Assembly (NCBI GenBank): GCA_002400445.1
Contig: DGQO01000171.1
Location: 1-8,924, forward strand
Direction of reading: 5' to 3'
Source of the DNA: Chitinophagaceae bacterium UBA4412
Lineage (GTDB): Bacteria; Bacteroidota; Bacteroidia; Chitinophagales; Chitinophagaceae
Length of the DNA: 8,924 bases
Of the stretch, positions 8,149-8,924 are shown one piece after another. The notes below the pieces were generated by a model. That model saw only the letters and a program-made list of their open reading frames with translations. It did not search any database and was not told the origin of the DNA. How positions within the stretch are numbered: position 1 is the stretch's first letter; each line of letters opens with the position of its first letter. Position numbers and translations under genes: made by a program.

Positions 8149-8924
8149 ATGAAGATTCTAGTTACAGGCGCAAATGGTTATATAGGACAGCGACTCATCC
8201 CGGTACTCCTGGAGCATGGCCATCATTTAATCTGTTGTGTAAGACAAAAAAATCGATTTGATGCAAGCGGTGCTCCTTTGCAAATAGAGACGCTTGAAAC
8301 AGATTTCCTTCAACCTGAAAAATTACCTGCACCGCCCACTGATGTAGATGTTGCTTTCTACTTAGTACACAGTATGAGCAGCGGAAAAGATTTTGAAGAT
8401 ATGGAAGCTGAGTCGGCAAGAAATTTTAGAAAATTTGTGGAGCAAACGCAGTGCAAACAGATTATTTACCTGACAGGTATTGTGAACGAGAAAAATCTAT
8501 CTCAGCACCTTGCTTCCCGGCTTGCTGTAGAGCATATTTTGGGCGAAGGAAAAATTCCGCTCACCGCTTTGAGAGCCGGTATTATTGTAGGATCTGGCAG
8601 TGCCTCTTTCGAAATTATGCGAGACCTGGTAGAAAAACTACCCATAATGATTACACCACGCTGGCTAAAAACCCTTTGCCAGCCCATTGCCATCCGCAAT
8701 GTGATTCAATTCCTGGATGCCGTAGTTTTAAAGGAAGAATGCTACAATAAAAATTATGATATTGGTGGCACAGAAGTATTGACTTACAAACAGATGTTAC
8801 TCTCGCTGGCGGATGTAAGAAAACTGAAAAGGAAAATTTGGATTTTACCGGTACTGACGCCGAAGCTTTCTTCCTATTGGCTATATTTCATTACCAGCAC
8901 TTCATATGACCTGGCAGTAAACCT
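8149..8924 (+). CDS. YbjT-like NAD(P)-binding (atypical SDR) protein, partial
   Basis: The frame runs from the ATG at 8149 for 258 codons and leaves the window at the right edge. An in-frame TGA (8143-8145) just upstream makes this ATG the first possible start. The N-terminus has the Rossmann nucleotide loop TGANGYIGQ (6-14), then YLVHSM (71-76), the QIIYLTGI strand (104-111), LRAGIIVGSGSASFEIMRDL (141-160), LPIMITPRW (164-172) and IGGTEVLTY (205-213). This order closely follows E. coli YbjT, an atypical SDR of about 476 residues with a C-terminal DUF2867 region; if the homology holds, roughly 220 residues are missing here. In place of the classical Tyr-x3-Lys site there is His120-x3-Arg124, so ordinary SDR catalysis is doubtful and a nucleotide-binding role with an unknown substrate is likelier. 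LTPKLSSYWLYFITS (236-250) is hydrophobic and may contact a membrane. A one-mismatch -7 element (TAATTTTC, 8128-8135) has a TTG 24 bp upstream, so promoter evidence is weak. Confidence 0.88.
   Translation, partial: MKILVTGANGYIGQRLIPVLLEHGHHLICCVRQKNRFDASGAPLQIETLETDFLQPEKLPAPPTDVDVAFYLVHSMSSGKDFEDMEAESARNFRKFVEQTQCKQIIYLTGIVNEKNLSQHLASRLAVEHILGEGKIPLTALRAGIIVGSGSASFEIMRDLVEKLPIMITPRWLKTLCQPIAIRNVIQFLDAVVLKEECYNKNYDIGGTEVLTYKQMLLSLADVRKLKRKIWILPVLTPKLSSYWLYFITSTSYDLAVN

Overview
The window comes from a Bacteroidota genome, most likely a Chitinophagaceae-like environmental member. The evidence is a type III glutamine synthetase closely resembling the Bacteroides form, starts with A/T-rich leaders and no Shine-Dalgarno sequence, a textbook Bacteroidota promoter (TTG, 20 bp, TACATTTG) ahead of purL, moderate-to-low GC with AT-rich intergenic DNA, and a secreted transglutaminase-fold protein of a type common in that phylum. 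This assignment rests on sequence features recognised by eye, not on a search.

Layout. Positions 1-1453 (minus) hold the first 484 codons of pyrG (CTP synthase), whose C-terminus lies outside the window. A 365-bp gene-free spacer follows. Positions 1819-4062 (minus) hold purL, the small FGAM synthase subunit, with its promoter at 4098-4128. After a divergent AT-rich spacer, positions 4300-6492 (plus) hold the type III glutamine synthetase gene, closed by an unusual long-loop hairpin at 6519-6580. Positions 6637-7590 (plus) encode an exported transglutaminase-fold protein that seems to lack the catalytic cysteine. It converges with, and overlaps by 11 bp, a minus-strand DUF1905/YdeI-type gene (7580-8089). 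A YbjT-like NAD(P)-binding protein starts at 8149 (plus) and runs off the right edge.

How the genes fit together. The first three genes form a glutamine theme: the GS makes glutamine, CTP synthase uses it directly to aminate UTP, and PurL uses ammonia that its partner PurQ takes from glutamine. PurQ and PurS are not in the window. The last three genes are accessory or poorly characterised and show no obvious link to that theme.

I found no CRISPR array, mobile element, prophage, tRNA/rRNA, toxin-antitoxin or defence system, and nothing that amounts to a new multi-gene system. The observations most worth checking are the probable pseudo-transglutaminase, the 11-bp perfect inverted repeat with a 40-nt loop after the GS gene, and the purL promoter, which fixes the start codon of that gene.
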